Assembly: GCA_965370415.1 (NCBI GenBank)
Contig: CBDUTJ010000005.1
Coordinates: 33,260 to 97,259, forward strand
Length of the DNA stretch: 64,000 bases
DNA from: JACNIV01 sp965370415
Lineage (GTDB): Bacteria > Cloacimonadota > Cloacimonadia > Cloacimonadales > TCS61
Reading direction: 5' to 3'
The position numbers and the translations under genes were made by a program. The notes below the pieces were generated by a model, which saw only the letters and a program-made list of their open reading frames with translations, was not told the origin of the DNA and did not search any database. Shown in pieces: positions 7,691-16,919 of the stretch. Numbering within the stretch: position 1 is the stretch's first letter; every line of letters starts with the position of its first letter.

Positions 7691-10363
7691 AAAATTCTTC
7701 AGTATCTCAGGAATTTTTTTGATTGCTTCATTGATTTTGGATGCATCTTTGCCGCCAGCCATTGCCATATCCGGTCTACCGCCACCACTTCCACCAACGA
7801 TTTCAGCAACTTTCCCCACGATCTTACCGGCATGATAAGTATCGGTCAGGTCTTTAGTAACAATTGTAAGAATTGAAACTTTCTCACCGATTTCGGAAAC
7901 AAGAACTCCAATCCCGGATTTCAATTTATCCCTCAACTGATCACCTATCTGGCGCATCATAGCAGGATTTGGTACATTTACTTTAGCTACAATTACTTTT
8001 ACGTTATTAATAACTATCGCATTTTGAATAAGTTTATCAATAGTGCTACCGGCAGATTTAACTCGTACAGATTTTAATTGGATGTGCAACTGCTTATTTT
8101 CTGAAATCATTTTCTGGATCTTTTCCAGAACAGAAGCTGAGGGTGCATGCAAATGACGTCCGATCTCATCGATCTCATCTTCCAAAATCTTCACATATTG
8201 TTCAGCTTTCTCTCCGGTAATAGCTTCTATCCTGCGGATACCGGCAGCAATTGAAGATTCGGATGTGATCTTGAACAACCCGATCTCTCCGGTAAAATTC
8301 AGGTGCGTTCCGCCACAGAGTTCTTTGGAATAATTTCCGATGGAAACCACACGTACTTTTTCACTATACTTTTCTCCAAACAGGGCAACCGCTCCAGCCT
8401 TTTTTGCCGCATTAATATCCTGAATTTCTGCAGTCAGAGGAATACATTCTCTTATTTTGGCATTAACTGCTTTCTCCACAATATCAAGCTCATGCTTGGA
8501 TACCTGCTGGAAATGAGTGAAATCAAAACGGAGATGATCCGGGTGCAGGAAAGATCCCTTCTGCTGAACATGTTCCCCCAGAACTTCCTTGAGGGCTTTG
8601 TGAAGAAGATGAGTTGCAGTATGATTGCGGGTAATGTTCTTTCGATTTTCCTGATCGATAATGGCGGTATATTCCTTTTTGTTGATCTCACCGGAAATTA
8701 GTTTTCCAATATGAATAAAAACATCATTCTCTTTCTTCACATCAGAGATCTTTATCTCGCTTTCATCATTATATATCCTGCCAATATCAGCAACCTGTCC
8801 ACCGGATTCCGCATAAAATGGTGTTTTATCAACAACCAGATTTACATTATTTTTATCATCTATAAAATACTTCTGAATTATGCAGGAAGCGTCATCAGAT
8901 CGATAACCAACGAATTCAGTTTTTGTTGTCGGTTGCAATTCTATCCAATCGATCTCTTCCAATTTCATATTAAATTTTGCAGCTTCCCGGGCACGTTTTT
9001 TTTGTTTCTCCATCTCTTTTTCAAATCCTTTTTCATCAACTTTCAATTCCTTTTCTTCTGACATTATGCGGGTAAGGTCAAGTGGGAATCCGTAAGTATC
9101 GTAAAGCATGAAAGCATCAGAACCGGAAACTATCCTCTTTGTTTTTATTATAATTTCACTAAACTTTTTCAATCCATTATCCAATGTCAGATTAAATCTT
9201 TCTTCCTCTGCTTTGATTATCAGTTTAATGTGAGCCTGTTTTTCCTGCAGTTCAGTAAAATGATCTCCCATCAGATCTACAACAACATCAACCAGTTTAT
9301 AAAGTAAAGGTTCTTTCATGTTCAGAAGATGACCGTGACGTGCAGCTCTGCGCAAAATCCGGCGCAGAACATATCCTCTTCCTTCGTTGGAAGGCATTCC
9401 GCCATCTGCCAATGCAAAGCTGAGTGCACGAATATGATCTGCAATCACGCGATGCGAAGTTCCATCGTAATTTAACACTGAAAACACCGAAGACACCGAG
9501 TTTTGTTTTTGATTATTTTGTTCTTTTTGTGCATTTTCGTGGCAATTGGTTTTGTATTGAACACCCGAAATATCAGATATTTTATTTATGATCGGCATAA
9601 AGAGATCTGTATGATAATTAGAATCTTTATTCTGTAGAACCTGAACTATCCTCTCAAATCCGGCGCCGGTATCGACATATTTTTTAGGAAGTGGAGTAAG
9701 TTTCTCACTTTCATCCCGATTGAATTGGATGAACACAAGATTCCAGAGCTCTATGAACCTGTGGCAATCTCCATTAATTTTACACTTATGGTTTGGAGCA
9801 TCTTTCAAATTACAAAATTCTAAACCTCGATCGATATGAATTTCCGAGCAGGGTCCGCAGGGACCGGTTGCTGCCATTTCCCAGAAATTATCTTTATCCC
9901 CATGATATTCAATGTGAGCCGGATCGATGTCTGTTTCATTTTCCCAAAAATTATATGCTTCCTCATCTGTTTTGTGAACTGTGGCATAAAGTTTATCTTT
10001 AGGCATTTTCCATACTTTTGTCAGAAGTTCCCAAGCCCAGGTTATTGCTTCCTTTTTGTAATAATCTCCAAAACTCCAGTTGCCCAGCATCTCGAAGAAA
10101 GTATGATGGTAGCCATCTTTGCCTACCTCTTCCAGATCGTTATGTTTACCACCTGCACGAATGCACTTCTGGCTGTTCACAACCCGAAGATGAGCAGGTT
10201 TGATTTGTCCTAAAAAGATATTCTTGAACTGGTTCATGCCTGCATTTGTAAAAAGCAGGGTGGGGTCATCGATGGGAATTACCGGGGCGGAAGGAATTGC
10301 TTTGTGTTGTTTCTTTTCGAAAAACTCTATAAATTGTTTCCTGATTTCTTTACTGCTTAACAT
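7688..10363 (-). CDS. alaS: Alanyl-tRNA synthetase
   Basis: 891 aa from ATG 10363 (MLSSKEIRKQF), preceded by GTTGAGGATAAA; a longer ATG 36 bp upstream is less likely. The N-terminal class II catalytic core (PVIPIDDPTLLFTNAGMNQF, near 20-40) is followed by the tRNA-binding domain (NEGRGYVLRRILRRAA), the editing domain with zinc ligands (HTATHLLHKAL, and CGGTH near 670) and the C-Ala domain ending with GGSGGGRPDMAMAGG. All are conserved, so the enzyme should be functional. Odd point: about 30 extra residues (roughly 280-310) just before the RVIADHIRA motif, partly encoded by the same dispersed repeat found between genes at 7650-7690. A homopolymer-like run NAQKEQNNQKQN lies in this insert. Confidence 0.96.
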   Translation of the reverse strand: MLSSKEIRKQFIEFFEKKQHKAIPSAPVIPIDDPTLLFTNAGMNQFKNIFLGQIKPAHLRVVNSQKCIRAGGKHNDLEEVGKDGYHHTFFEMLGNWSFGDYYKKEAITWAWELLTKVWKMPKDKLYATVHKTDEEAYNFWENETDIDPAHIEYHGDKDNFWEMAATGPCGPCSEIHIDRGLEFCNLKDAPNHKCKINGDCHRFIELWNLVFIQFNRDESEKLTPLPKKYVDTGAGFERIVQVLQNKDSNYHTDLFMPIINKISDISGVQYKTNCHENAQKEQNNQKQNSVSSVFSVLNYDGTSHRVIADHIRALSFALADGGMPSNEGRGYVLRRILRRAARHGHLLNMKEPLLYKLVDVVVDLMGDHFTELQEKQAHIKLIIKAEEERFNLTLDNGLKKFSEIIIKTKRIVSGSDAFMLYDTYGFPLDLTRIMSEEKELKVDEKGFEKEMEKQKKRAREAAKFNMKLEEIDWIELQPTTKTEFVGYRSDDASCIIQKYFIDDKNNVNLVVDKTPFYAESGGQVADIGRIYNDESEIKISDVKKENDVFIHIGKLISGEINKKEYTAIIDQENRKNITRNHTATHLLHKALKEVLGEHVQQKGSFLHPDHLRFDFTHFQQVSKHELDIVEKAVNAKIRECIPLTAEIQDINAAKKAGAVALFGEKYSEKVRVVSIGNYSKELCGGTHLNFTGEIGLFKITSESSIAAGIRRIEAITGEKAEQYVKILEDEIDEIGRHLHAPSASVLEKIQKMISENKQLHIQLKSVRVKSAGSTIDKLIQNAIVINNVKVIVAKVNVPNPAMMRQIGDQLRDKLKSGIGVLVSEIGEKVSILTIVTKDLTDTYHAGKIVGKVAEIVGGSGGGRPDMAMAGGKDASKINEAIKKIPEILKNF
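9471..9503. repeat. Dispersed repeat copy inside alaS
   Basis: TTTAACACTGAAAACACCGA followed by AGACACCGAG. Read on the minus strand in the alaS frame it encodes SVSSVFSVLN. It matches the reverse complement of the intergenic copy at 7650-7690. Confidence 0.65.
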
Positions 10364-10484
10364 TTTATCCTCAACTACACACCGATAAAATCGGAGCATT
10401 TCATTTTATACTTAATTTTGAGCAGTTAATTAAATTGTCAACTACCTTGATGTATAGAGAGAAAATGATGTTGAAAGAAAATAG

Positions 10485-10504
10485 ATTCCCGATTTCTCGG
10501 GAAT
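10485..10504 (-). terminator. Possible weak terminator after the ABC exporter genes
   Basis: Perfect hairpin ATTCCCGA-TTTC-TCGGGAAT, 36 bp after the stop of the second ABC gene. On the minus strand it is followed by CTATTTTCTTTC, only a loose U-rich tail. The 139-bp gap before alaS holds nothing else recognised. Confidence 0.35.
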
Positions 10505-10539
10505 GAGCGCTCTCATCAGTGAAAGACTGTGACAAACAC

Positions 10540-12669
10540 CTACTCATACTGCAATCTATACAGATCGTAGTATAATCCTTCATTTGCCAGTAATTCCTGG
10601 TGGCTGCCTTCTTCCTTGATCTCGCCTTTATGCAGCACAATTATCCTATCCACATGCTGAATAGTGGAAAGCCTGTGCGCAATTATGATTGAAGTACGGT
10701 TCTGCATCAGTTTTTGCAGTGCATCCTGTATTAATATCTCCGTTTCGGTATCGATATTGGAAGTTGCTTCATCCAGTACAAAGATAGCCGGATCGTATGC
10801 AAGCACACGAGCAAAGGCAATTAGCTGCCGCTGGCCCACACTGAAAGTGGCTCCCCGTTCCATTACAGGTTCCATATATTTTTCGGGTTTGCTCTCGATG
10901 AATTTATGAACATTCACATATTTTGCTACTTTTTCCATTTGTTCATTGGAAATAGAATCGTTACTGAGAACAATGTTATCTTTGATAGTTCCTGTAAAGA
11001 GAAAAACATCCTGCTGTACAATACCAATATTTCGCCGCAGATCTTTCAAACAATATTTATTTATTTCTTTTCCATCGATAAAAATCTGACCTTTCTGGAA
11101 CGGATATAATCCTGAAAGCAAACTGATGATCGAAGTTTTACCGGAACCTGTATGACCCACCAGTGCAACTTTTTCGCCGGGTTTTACTTTGAAGGAAATA
11201 TCCTTAAGAACATCGCCACTATCATTATAACGCAGCCATACATTCTTGAATTCGATCTCACCTTTCAAGTTGCCTTCTTTATCAACACAACTTTTTCCCA
11301 AACGATAATCTTCGATATCTTTATCCATAAGATCAAAAATTCTTTCGGCACCGCTCATTGCTGCCTGTATAATATTAAACTTCTCACTAAGATGATGTAT
11401 CGGTTCAAAGAATCTGTCCAGGTACCAGAGAAAAGCCATGAATACACCCAGTGATATCCGGTCTTGCAATATCTGTGCACCACCATACCATAAAAGAATG
11501 GCAACTGCGATCCTGCGGGTTGAATTAATCACGGGACGGAAAACAGCAAAAAGTTTCAGCATGGAACGGGCAGCCTGATAATATTCTCCATTAATTTCGG
11601 CAAATTCTTTCACTTTGCGTTTATACTGATTAAAAAGCTGAATTATCTTGAAACCGGAAATATCTTCGGAAAGCGTAGCATTGATATTTGCCAGTTTTTT
11701 GCGTACGTTCCTATAGATAACCCGACTTCTTTTTATAAAAATAGTAAAGAGAACTATGGTAAAGGGCAGAATAGAAAACGTTACCAGCGCCAATTTCCAA
11801 TCGTAGATCAGCATTGCAATCATAATACCAACCAGTACAAAAAATTCCTGAATGAGCTGAATAAGACCGTTACCAAGCATCTCATTAAGCGTACCAATAT
11901 CATTTGTAATGCGGGTAACCAATCGGCCGATAGGGTTTTTATCAAAGAAGGAGAGAGGCATTCTTTCTAACCTGTAAAAAAGATCGCGGCGCAGATCATA
12001 CATGGCATATTGAGCAGCGTAATTTACAAAATAGATCTGGAAGTAAGTGAATAAAAGCTGCAGGAAAACCACGATAAAGAACATAAGCCCATACAATTTC
12101 AATTTATTTATATCTTCACGGCGCAATAGTCTCAGCTGTTCTTTGGTAAGATCGTTATTCTCTCTCAAACTGATAAGATCAGAATTCTGCACAACGAGTT
12201 GATCTCCCGAAATTTCCACGAATTCTGTGGTGCTAAGGATTTGTTGGATCTCAGGTTTATTCTGCAAAATAACAATTTTAAGATGCAGTCTTCCGGATTC
12301 TTTTAATTCCTGAACTTCCGTTTTAGGAATAAAATTAATTTTCTTATTCGGAAAGATCAGGTAGTAATTATCATTAAAATTATATTCTTTAAATTTGATC
12401 CTCGGATATTTACTGACGAAATCGGCTCTTTTATATTCAATTGAGAATTCCAACAGATTTTTATTGGAAACTATAACTTCGTCTACTGCACGCTGAGTGA
12501 TGACGGGAGCCAGCAGGTTTGTACCGGTAATGAGCAGAAGTAAAATGAATGAGATAATTACAAGGGATTTATATGGTTTCAGATATGCCACAAGCCTTCT
12601 GAACAAGACCTTGTCGTAGATCTTGCTTTTCAGATCATCTTCGGCTAATCCTTTATGCAATCCTTTCAT
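10540..12669 (-). CDS. ABC exporter half-transporter with large extracytoplasmic insert
   Basis: 709 aa. An N-terminal six-helix exporter domain is followed by an ATPase: Walker A GHTGSGKTS, Walker B FVLDEATSNID with the catalytic Glu intact, and a non-canonical signature FSVGQ in place of LSGGQ. The partner just upstream has the reverse pattern (LSGGQ but DD at Walker B). This complementary degeneracy is the mark of heterodimeric exporters of the TM287/288 or BmrCD type, with one dead and one active ATP site. About 130 residues (roughly 60-190) between TM1 and TM2 form an unusual periplasmic insert. The ATG lies 2 bp after the partner's stop, so the pair is one operon. Substrate unknown. Confidence 0.92.
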   Translation of the reverse strand: MKGLHKGLAEDDLKSKIYDKVLFRRLVAYLKPYKSLVIISFILLLLITGTNLLAPVITQRAVDEVIVSNKNLLEFSIEYKRADFVSKYPRIKFKEYNFNDNYYLIFPNKKINFIPKTEVQELKESGRLHLKIVILQNKPEIQQILSTTEFVEISGDQLVVQNSDLISLRENNDLTKEQLRLLRREDINKLKLYGLMFFIVVFLQLLFTYFQIYFVNYAAQYAMYDLRRDLFYRLERMPLSFFDKNPIGRLVTRITNDIGTLNEMLGNGLIQLIQEFFVLVGIMIAMLIYDWKLALVTFSILPFTIVLFTIFIKRSRVIYRNVRKKLANINATLSEDISGFKIIQLFNQYKRKVKEFAEINGEYYQAARSMLKLFAVFRPVINSTRRIAVAILLWYGGAQILQDRISLGVFMAFLWYLDRFFEPIHHLSEKFNIIQAAMSGAERIFDLMDKDIEDYRLGKSCVDKEGNLKGEIEFKNVWLRYNDSGDVLKDISFKVKPGEKVALVGHTGSGKTSIISLLSGLYPFQKGQIFIDGKEINKYCLKDLRRNIGIVQQDVFLFTGTIKDNIVLSNDSISNEQMEKVAKYVNVHKFIESKPEKYMEPVMERGATFSVGQRQLIAFARVLAYDPAIFVLDEATSNIDTETEILIQDALQKLMQNRTSIIIAHRLSTIQHVDRIIVLHKGEIKEEGSHQELLANEGLYYDLYRLQYE

Positions 12670-12671
12670 CC

Positions 12672-14411
12672 TTACTCCAGCTTCTCTTCGATCTGCTGTT
12701 TTTCATATAGATCGCGATATATTCCCGCTAATGCCAATAACTCTTTGTGAGTACCTTCTTCCTCTATTCTGCCTTCGTTCAATACGATGATCTTATCTGC
12801 ATGCTGGATAGATGAAATACGGTGTGAAATGATTATCGTGGTTTTATCCTTTCGCATTTCTATCAAATCGTGCAGGATACTTTTTTCTGTTTTTGTATCA
12901 ACAGAGGAAAGCGCATCGTCCAGGATGAGAATATTCGGATTGGTAAGCAGTGCACGGGCAATTGCCAGACGTTGTTTCTGTCCCCCGGAAAGGGTCACAC
13001 CCCGCTCACCGATCACAGTCTCGAATCCATTTTCAAATTCTTCGATAGCATAATAAACCTGGGCTGTTTTTGCTACTTTCTCAATTTCTGCCATATCTGC
13101 TTTATAATTTCCTAAACTTATATTACTGGCAACGGTATCTGAGAACAGGAAAATATCCTGCGGAACCATTACAACGTTTGTTCTTAAAGTTTCCAGCGGT
13201 ATATTATACAATTCATTATCATCAATAAAAAATGTGCCCTCAGGTGGATTATATACTCGCGTAAGAAGGTCTATGATAGTTGTTTTACCACAGCCGGTTC
13301 GACCTACAATAGCTAATGTCTTCCCAGCTTCTATTTCAAAGGAAATATTATCAAATATAAAAGGAGAATCTTCTTTATACTGGAATTTTAAATTTTTAAG
13401 AGACACTTTTCCTTTCAGGTTTTTTATCTCAGGATTCACCTGGTTATCAGTGATCTCCGGTTCTACTTCAAAAATGGAATTCATTCTTTTAAGAGAAGCT
13501 GTTCCGCGCTGGTATAAATTCACTATCCAGCCAATGGCGATCATTGGCCATACAAGCATTCCCAGGTATTGGAAAAAAGCTATGAATTCTCCCATTGATA
13601 TCTCGTAAAGTATTGCTGCTTCACCCCCGAAAATAAGTACAATTCCCATACAAATATTAATGAGCAGGAACATAACCGGAAAGAACATGGCAAATATCTT
13701 TACCAGGCTGATATTATCTTTCAAATATTCCCTTGCCGATTCCGACATTTTTTCCAATTCAGCTTCTTCCTGTACAAAAGCTTTTACCACGCGAATTCCG
13801 GAAATGCTCTCCTGAACCTGACCGGACATGGTGGCAAATGTCTTTTGCACTTTCCTGAACTTTGTATGGATCCGTTTACCAAAATAGATGATAATAATGC
13901 TTAAAAAAGGTGTTGGAATAACAGCCAGCAAAGTAAGTCGCAGGCTGATATCAACCATAAAAAAGAGTGAAGCAATAGCTATTACCAGGATATCCATTCC
14001 CACCACAAATCCAAATGCAATCAGCATACGGATGGCATTCATATCGTTGGTGGCATAAGCCATCAAGTCACCGGTTTTGGTTTTATTATAAAAATTTGCC
14101 GAAAGCTTCATCAGGTGATTGTAATACATTTGCCGCAGGTCGCGGTCTATCATCCAGGCAGTGCCGATAAAAGCGATACGCCAGAAATACCTGAGCAATG
14201 TAATGAGAGCTGTTATTCCCACGATAAGAAGTGAAGCGTACAGAAGACTATTTGAGGTAAACCCTTCCCTGCCTATGCTATCGATAGCCTTCTGCATTAT
14301 CTTGATAGTATAGAGCTGTCCGGCATCGATGATAACAATGAGGACTATTCCAAAAATAAGTTTTGGAATGTTCTTCTTTATGAAAGGAGTAACTTTCTCG
14401 AAGGTTTTCAT
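12672..14411 (-). CDS. ABC exporter half-transporter (degenerate ATPase partner)
   Basis: 579 aa; start MKTFEKVTPFIKKN. It has six transmembrane segments followed by an ATPase domain: Walker A GRTGCGKTT, signature LSGGQ and Walker B LILDDALSSVD, where Asp replaces the catalytic Glu. It should pair with the 709-aa protein 2 bp downstream, whose signature is degenerate instead. A decayed copy of this gene's first 44 codons lies at 19113-19247. The 278 bp upstream (14412-14689) are AT-rich and show no gene; they probably carry the promoter of this pair. Confidence 0.92.
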   Translation of the reverse strand: MKTFEKVTPFIKKNIPKLIFGIVLIVIIDAGQLYTIKIMQKAIDSIGREGFTSNSLLYASLLIVGITALITLLRYFWRIAFIGTAWMIDRDLRQMYYNHLMKLSANFYNKTKTGDLMAYATNDMNAIRMLIAFGFVVGMDILVIAIASLFFMVDISLRLTLLAVIPTPFLSIIIIYFGKRIHTKFRKVQKTFATMSGQVQESISGIRVVKAFVQEEAELEKMSESAREYLKDNISLVKIFAMFFPVMFLLINICMGIVLIFGGEAAILYEISMGEFIAFFQYLGMLVWPMIAIGWIVNLYQRGTASLKRMNSIFEVEPEITDNQVNPEIKNLKGKVSLKNLKFQYKEDSPFIFDNISFEIEAGKTLAIVGRTGCGKTTIIDLLTRVYNPPEGTFFIDDNELYNIPLETLRTNVVMVPQDIFLFSDTVASNISLGNYKADMAEIEKVAKTAQVYYAIEEFENGFETVIGERGVTLSGGQKQRLAIARALLTNPNILILDDALSSVDTKTEKSILHDLIEMRKDKTTIIISHRISSIQHADKIIVLNEGRIEEEGTHKELLALAGIYRDLYEKQQIEEKLE

Positions 14412-14689
14412 TTAGTTCCTTCTTAGCTCATCAGTCTTTGTTAAAATTACAACTCTGCAAGCGGATTTCCACAGATATTTTTTTTCCCTTGTTTCTTTGG
14501 TAACAACAGACATTACCAATCAGGAGATCGGTAACAAGTTTTACTTTATTTTTTAAATGAAATTACAAAATAAATTAAAATATATTAGTCAACAGTAATT
14601 TTGTTTAAGTTGCTTATTTATTTTTCAATTGAATTTAATATTTTCTGATAATACAAGGAAGTTTATTCTATTGAATTAGAATTCCAGTT

Positions 14690-15109
14690 TTAATAATCTC
14701 CTGAGAAATCTAATTTGTTAAAGCGTAGACCAAAGATCTGTTGATCAACCACTCTTGCGATGTCTTTCAAAGAAACAATCCCTACTAACTTACCTTTTTC
14801 TACAACCGGTAAATGTCGAATATGATTAATTACAAAAACATGATATACTGCTCTAAGTTTTTCATCTTTGTTAACTGTAATCAACTCTTTGGTCATAACT
14901 TCACCAACAGTGGTCTTCGTAGGATTTTTTCCACTTGCTACCACTCTTTTAAGTAAATCTCTTTCTGTGAAGATCCCAATAGGAATATCATCTTTTACTA
15001 CAACTATCGATCCAATATTGTTAGCTGACATAACTTTTGCTATAGAATCAATAGTTTCGTTTTCTTTACATGTTTTGACGTCTGTTAGCATATAAGACTT
15101 TATTTGCAT
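14690..15109 (-). CDS. CBS-domain protein
   Basis: 139 aa from ATG 15109 (MQIKSYML), with AAGGAGAGC 4-5 nt before it; this is preferred over an ATG 42 bp upstream. It contains two CBS motifs forming one Bateman module: VMSANNIGSIVVVKDDIPIG (about 25-45) and HIRHLPVVEKGKLVGIVSLK (about 95-115). These domains bind adenine nucleotides such as AMP, ATP or SAM and act as energy or cofactor sensors. There is no catalytic domain. It is the last gene of the corrinoid methyl-transfer run, 38 bp after the homocysteine methyltransferase, so a regulatory role there is possible but unproven. Confidence 0.85.
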   Translation of the reverse strand: MQIKSYMLTDVKTCKENETIDSIAKVMSANNIGSIVVVKDDIPIGIFTERDLLKRVVASGKNPTKTTVGEVMTKELITVNKDEKLRAVYHVFVINHIRHLPVVEKGKLVGIVSLKDIARVVDQQIFGLRFNKLDFSGDY

Positions 15110-15147
15110 ACGCTCTCCTTTTATAAGTGTTATACTCTGTTTCCTTT

Positions 15148-16044
15148 TCAATCGTTTTCAATGTAATTGTCAACAACTTTCCGAATTGATCGAATATGTT
15201 CGGGAGTCGTTCCACAGCAACCACCGATTATAGAAACTCCAACATCTATCAGTTCTTTTGCTTTCTTTCCAAAAAATTCCGGTGTTTCAGAATAAATCAA
15301 TTTTCCCTCTTTCATTTCTGGAATTCCAGCATTGGATTGAATTATTATTGGAAGGATTGTAAGTTTTTTAAATTCACGAGCGATCTTGATCATATTCTCG
15401 ATTCCGTTCCCGCAATTTGAACCGATAATATCTGCTCCTGCTTTTTGCAGTCCTTTAACAGCATCATTGATGCTAACGCCTATAATCGTATAAAAACCTC
15501 TGGGGGTTTCATCAAAGGTCATTGTTGCCATAATTGGAATTCCAGGAGAAATACTTTTTGTTGCTTCTATAGCAAGAGTTGCTTCATTCAAATCTGTCAT
15601 TGTTTCGATGCAGATTAAATCAACACCTGCATTTATAAGAGTTTTTATTTGCTTTTTAAAACTCTGGTAAATGTCTTCCGGTTCTGTATCTCCAAAAGGT
15701 TTCAATAATTTCCCGGATGGACCACAGGAACCAGAAACATAAGCTTTATTTCCAACAACTTCTCTGATTCTTTCTACTGCAATTCTATTTATCTCTTCTG
15801 TTTTGTCTTGCAATCCGTAATCTGATAATTTCAAAGGAGAAGCTCCGAAAGTGTTAGTTTGGATAATATCTGCTCCGGCATCAAGATATGCTTGTGCAAT
15901 TTCTTTCAGGATTTCAGGATTTTTCAGATTCACAGATTCAGGTGGTTCTCCGGGTTTTAGACCTCTTGCAAAGAGCATTGTTCCCATTGCACCATCTGCA
16001 ACTAGAATTTCACTGTTTTTTATTCTTTTGAGGATAGATATCAT
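15148..16044 (-). CDS. Homocysteine S-methyltransferase (MetH N-domain/BHMT family)
   Basis: 298 aa from ATG 16044 (MISILKRI), preceded by GGGGAG at 6 nt; the upstream ATG (16113) lacks such a site. It is a pterin-free (beta/alpha)8 barrel with VADGAMGTMLFARG at the N-terminus and the zinc ligands Cys in GSNCGNG (about 205) and GGCCGTTPEH (about 270). It corresponds to the homocysteine-binding module of cobalamin methionine synthase as a separate protein. With the corrinoid protein, the activation protein and the MttB-like methyltransferase upstream it probably makes methionine by methylating homocysteine from methylcobamide. Confidence 0.9.
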   Translation of the reverse strand: MISILKRIKNSEILVADGAMGTMLFARGLKPGEPPESVNLKNPEILKEIAQAYLDAGADIIQTNTFGASPLKLSDYGLQDKTEEINRIAVERIREVVGNKAYVSGSCGPSGKLLKPFGDTEPEDIYQSFKKQIKTLINAGVDLICIETMTDLNEATLAIEATKSISPGIPIMATMTFDETPRGFYTIIGVSINDAVKGLQKAGADIIGSNCGNGIENMIKIAREFKKLTILPIIIQSNAGIPEMKEGKLIYSETPEFFGKKAKELIDVGVSIIGGCCGTTPEHIRSIRKVVDNYIEND

Positions 16045-16287
16045 TACTAACTCCCCTATCAGTCTTCGCCGAACTAAAGCCCCGATCTCTTTGCAAAAGA
16101 GGGGAATTTTCACAGTAAATCGCTTTGTTATTTTTCATTTTCTTCTTACTTTTCTAAATTTTCCTCTCTTTTTCAGATGCATATCTTCCCTATAAACTAT
16201 ATTTCTCGATCTGGCAGATCGAGTTACGTTTCTTCCTGCTTTTCTCATGTTCCCTCGCTTTATAAAAGAGAGGGATAGCAGGGAGAG

Positions 16288-16911
16288 TTAAATCATCCCC
16301 TTCACACATTCCACCGCATTCCCAGCATCATAAGCATACGCATCCGCACCGATTTCATCTGCAAATTCCTTTGAAACTGGTGCTCCACCGATTATCACTT
16401 TTATATCAGAATTATCTTTTCTAATGAGATCGACAACTTTCTTCATATTTGTCATTGTAGTCGTGAGAAGTGCTGACATTCCGATGAGTTTTGCATTTTC
16501 GCGTTTTGCAGTTTCCACAAATTTTTCCGGCGGAACATCCTTACCAAGATCGATAACATCGAAGCCCGCACCTTTCAGCATTATCCCAATAAGATTTTTT
16601 CCGATATCGTGAAGGTCTCCCTGAACTGTTCCGATCACCACCTTGCCTAAACCGGAAATTCCTTTAGAATCAAGAAGAGGTTTCAGTAGATCCAATCCTG
16701 CATACATTGCTTTGGCTGCCATCAGCACATCCGGAAGAAATATCTCGTGTTTTTTGAATTGCTCACCGATGATGTTCATTCCAGCGATCAAGCCATTATC
16801 GAGAATATCTTTTGGATTTAAATCCTGTCCAATTGCTTCTTTTGTTAATTCAAAAACTTTTTCATCATCACCTTGTTGAAGAGATTCAGAAATCTGAATT
16901 AATATATCCAT
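16288..16911 (-). CDS. Corrinoid protein (MtaC/MtbC/MttC type)
   Basis: 207 aa from ATG 16911 (MDILIQISESLQQGD), with GGAGAAGTA before it. An N-terminal four-helix cap (about 1-85) is followed by a Rossmann B12-binding domain with the lower-ligand motif DLHDIG (DxHxxG, near 100) and IIGGAPVS further on. It shuttles a methyl group on cobalamin between two methyltransferases. It starts 9 bp after the activation protein and is followed, after a gap, by the homocysteine methyltransferase. The 243-bp gap 16045-16287 holds only short inverted repeats (an AGAGAGGG/CCCTCTCT type near 16150-16280). Confidence 0.92.
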   Translation of the reverse strand: MDILIQISESLQQGDDEKVFELTKEAIGQDLNPKDILDNGLIAGMNIIGEQFKKHEIFLPDVLMAAKAMYAGLDLLKPLLDSKGISGLGKVVIGTVQGDLHDIGKNLIGIMLKGAGFDVIDLGKDVPPEKFVETAKRENAKLIGMSALLTTTMTNMKKVVDLIRKDNSDIKVIIGGAPVSKEFADEIGADAYAYDAGNAVECVKGMI

Positions 16912-16919
16912 TACTTCTC

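Noticed and set aside
10401..10640. 79-residue minus-strand reading frame
   Set aside because: It is mostly the end of the ABC exporter gene read in another frame and has no SD or family match.
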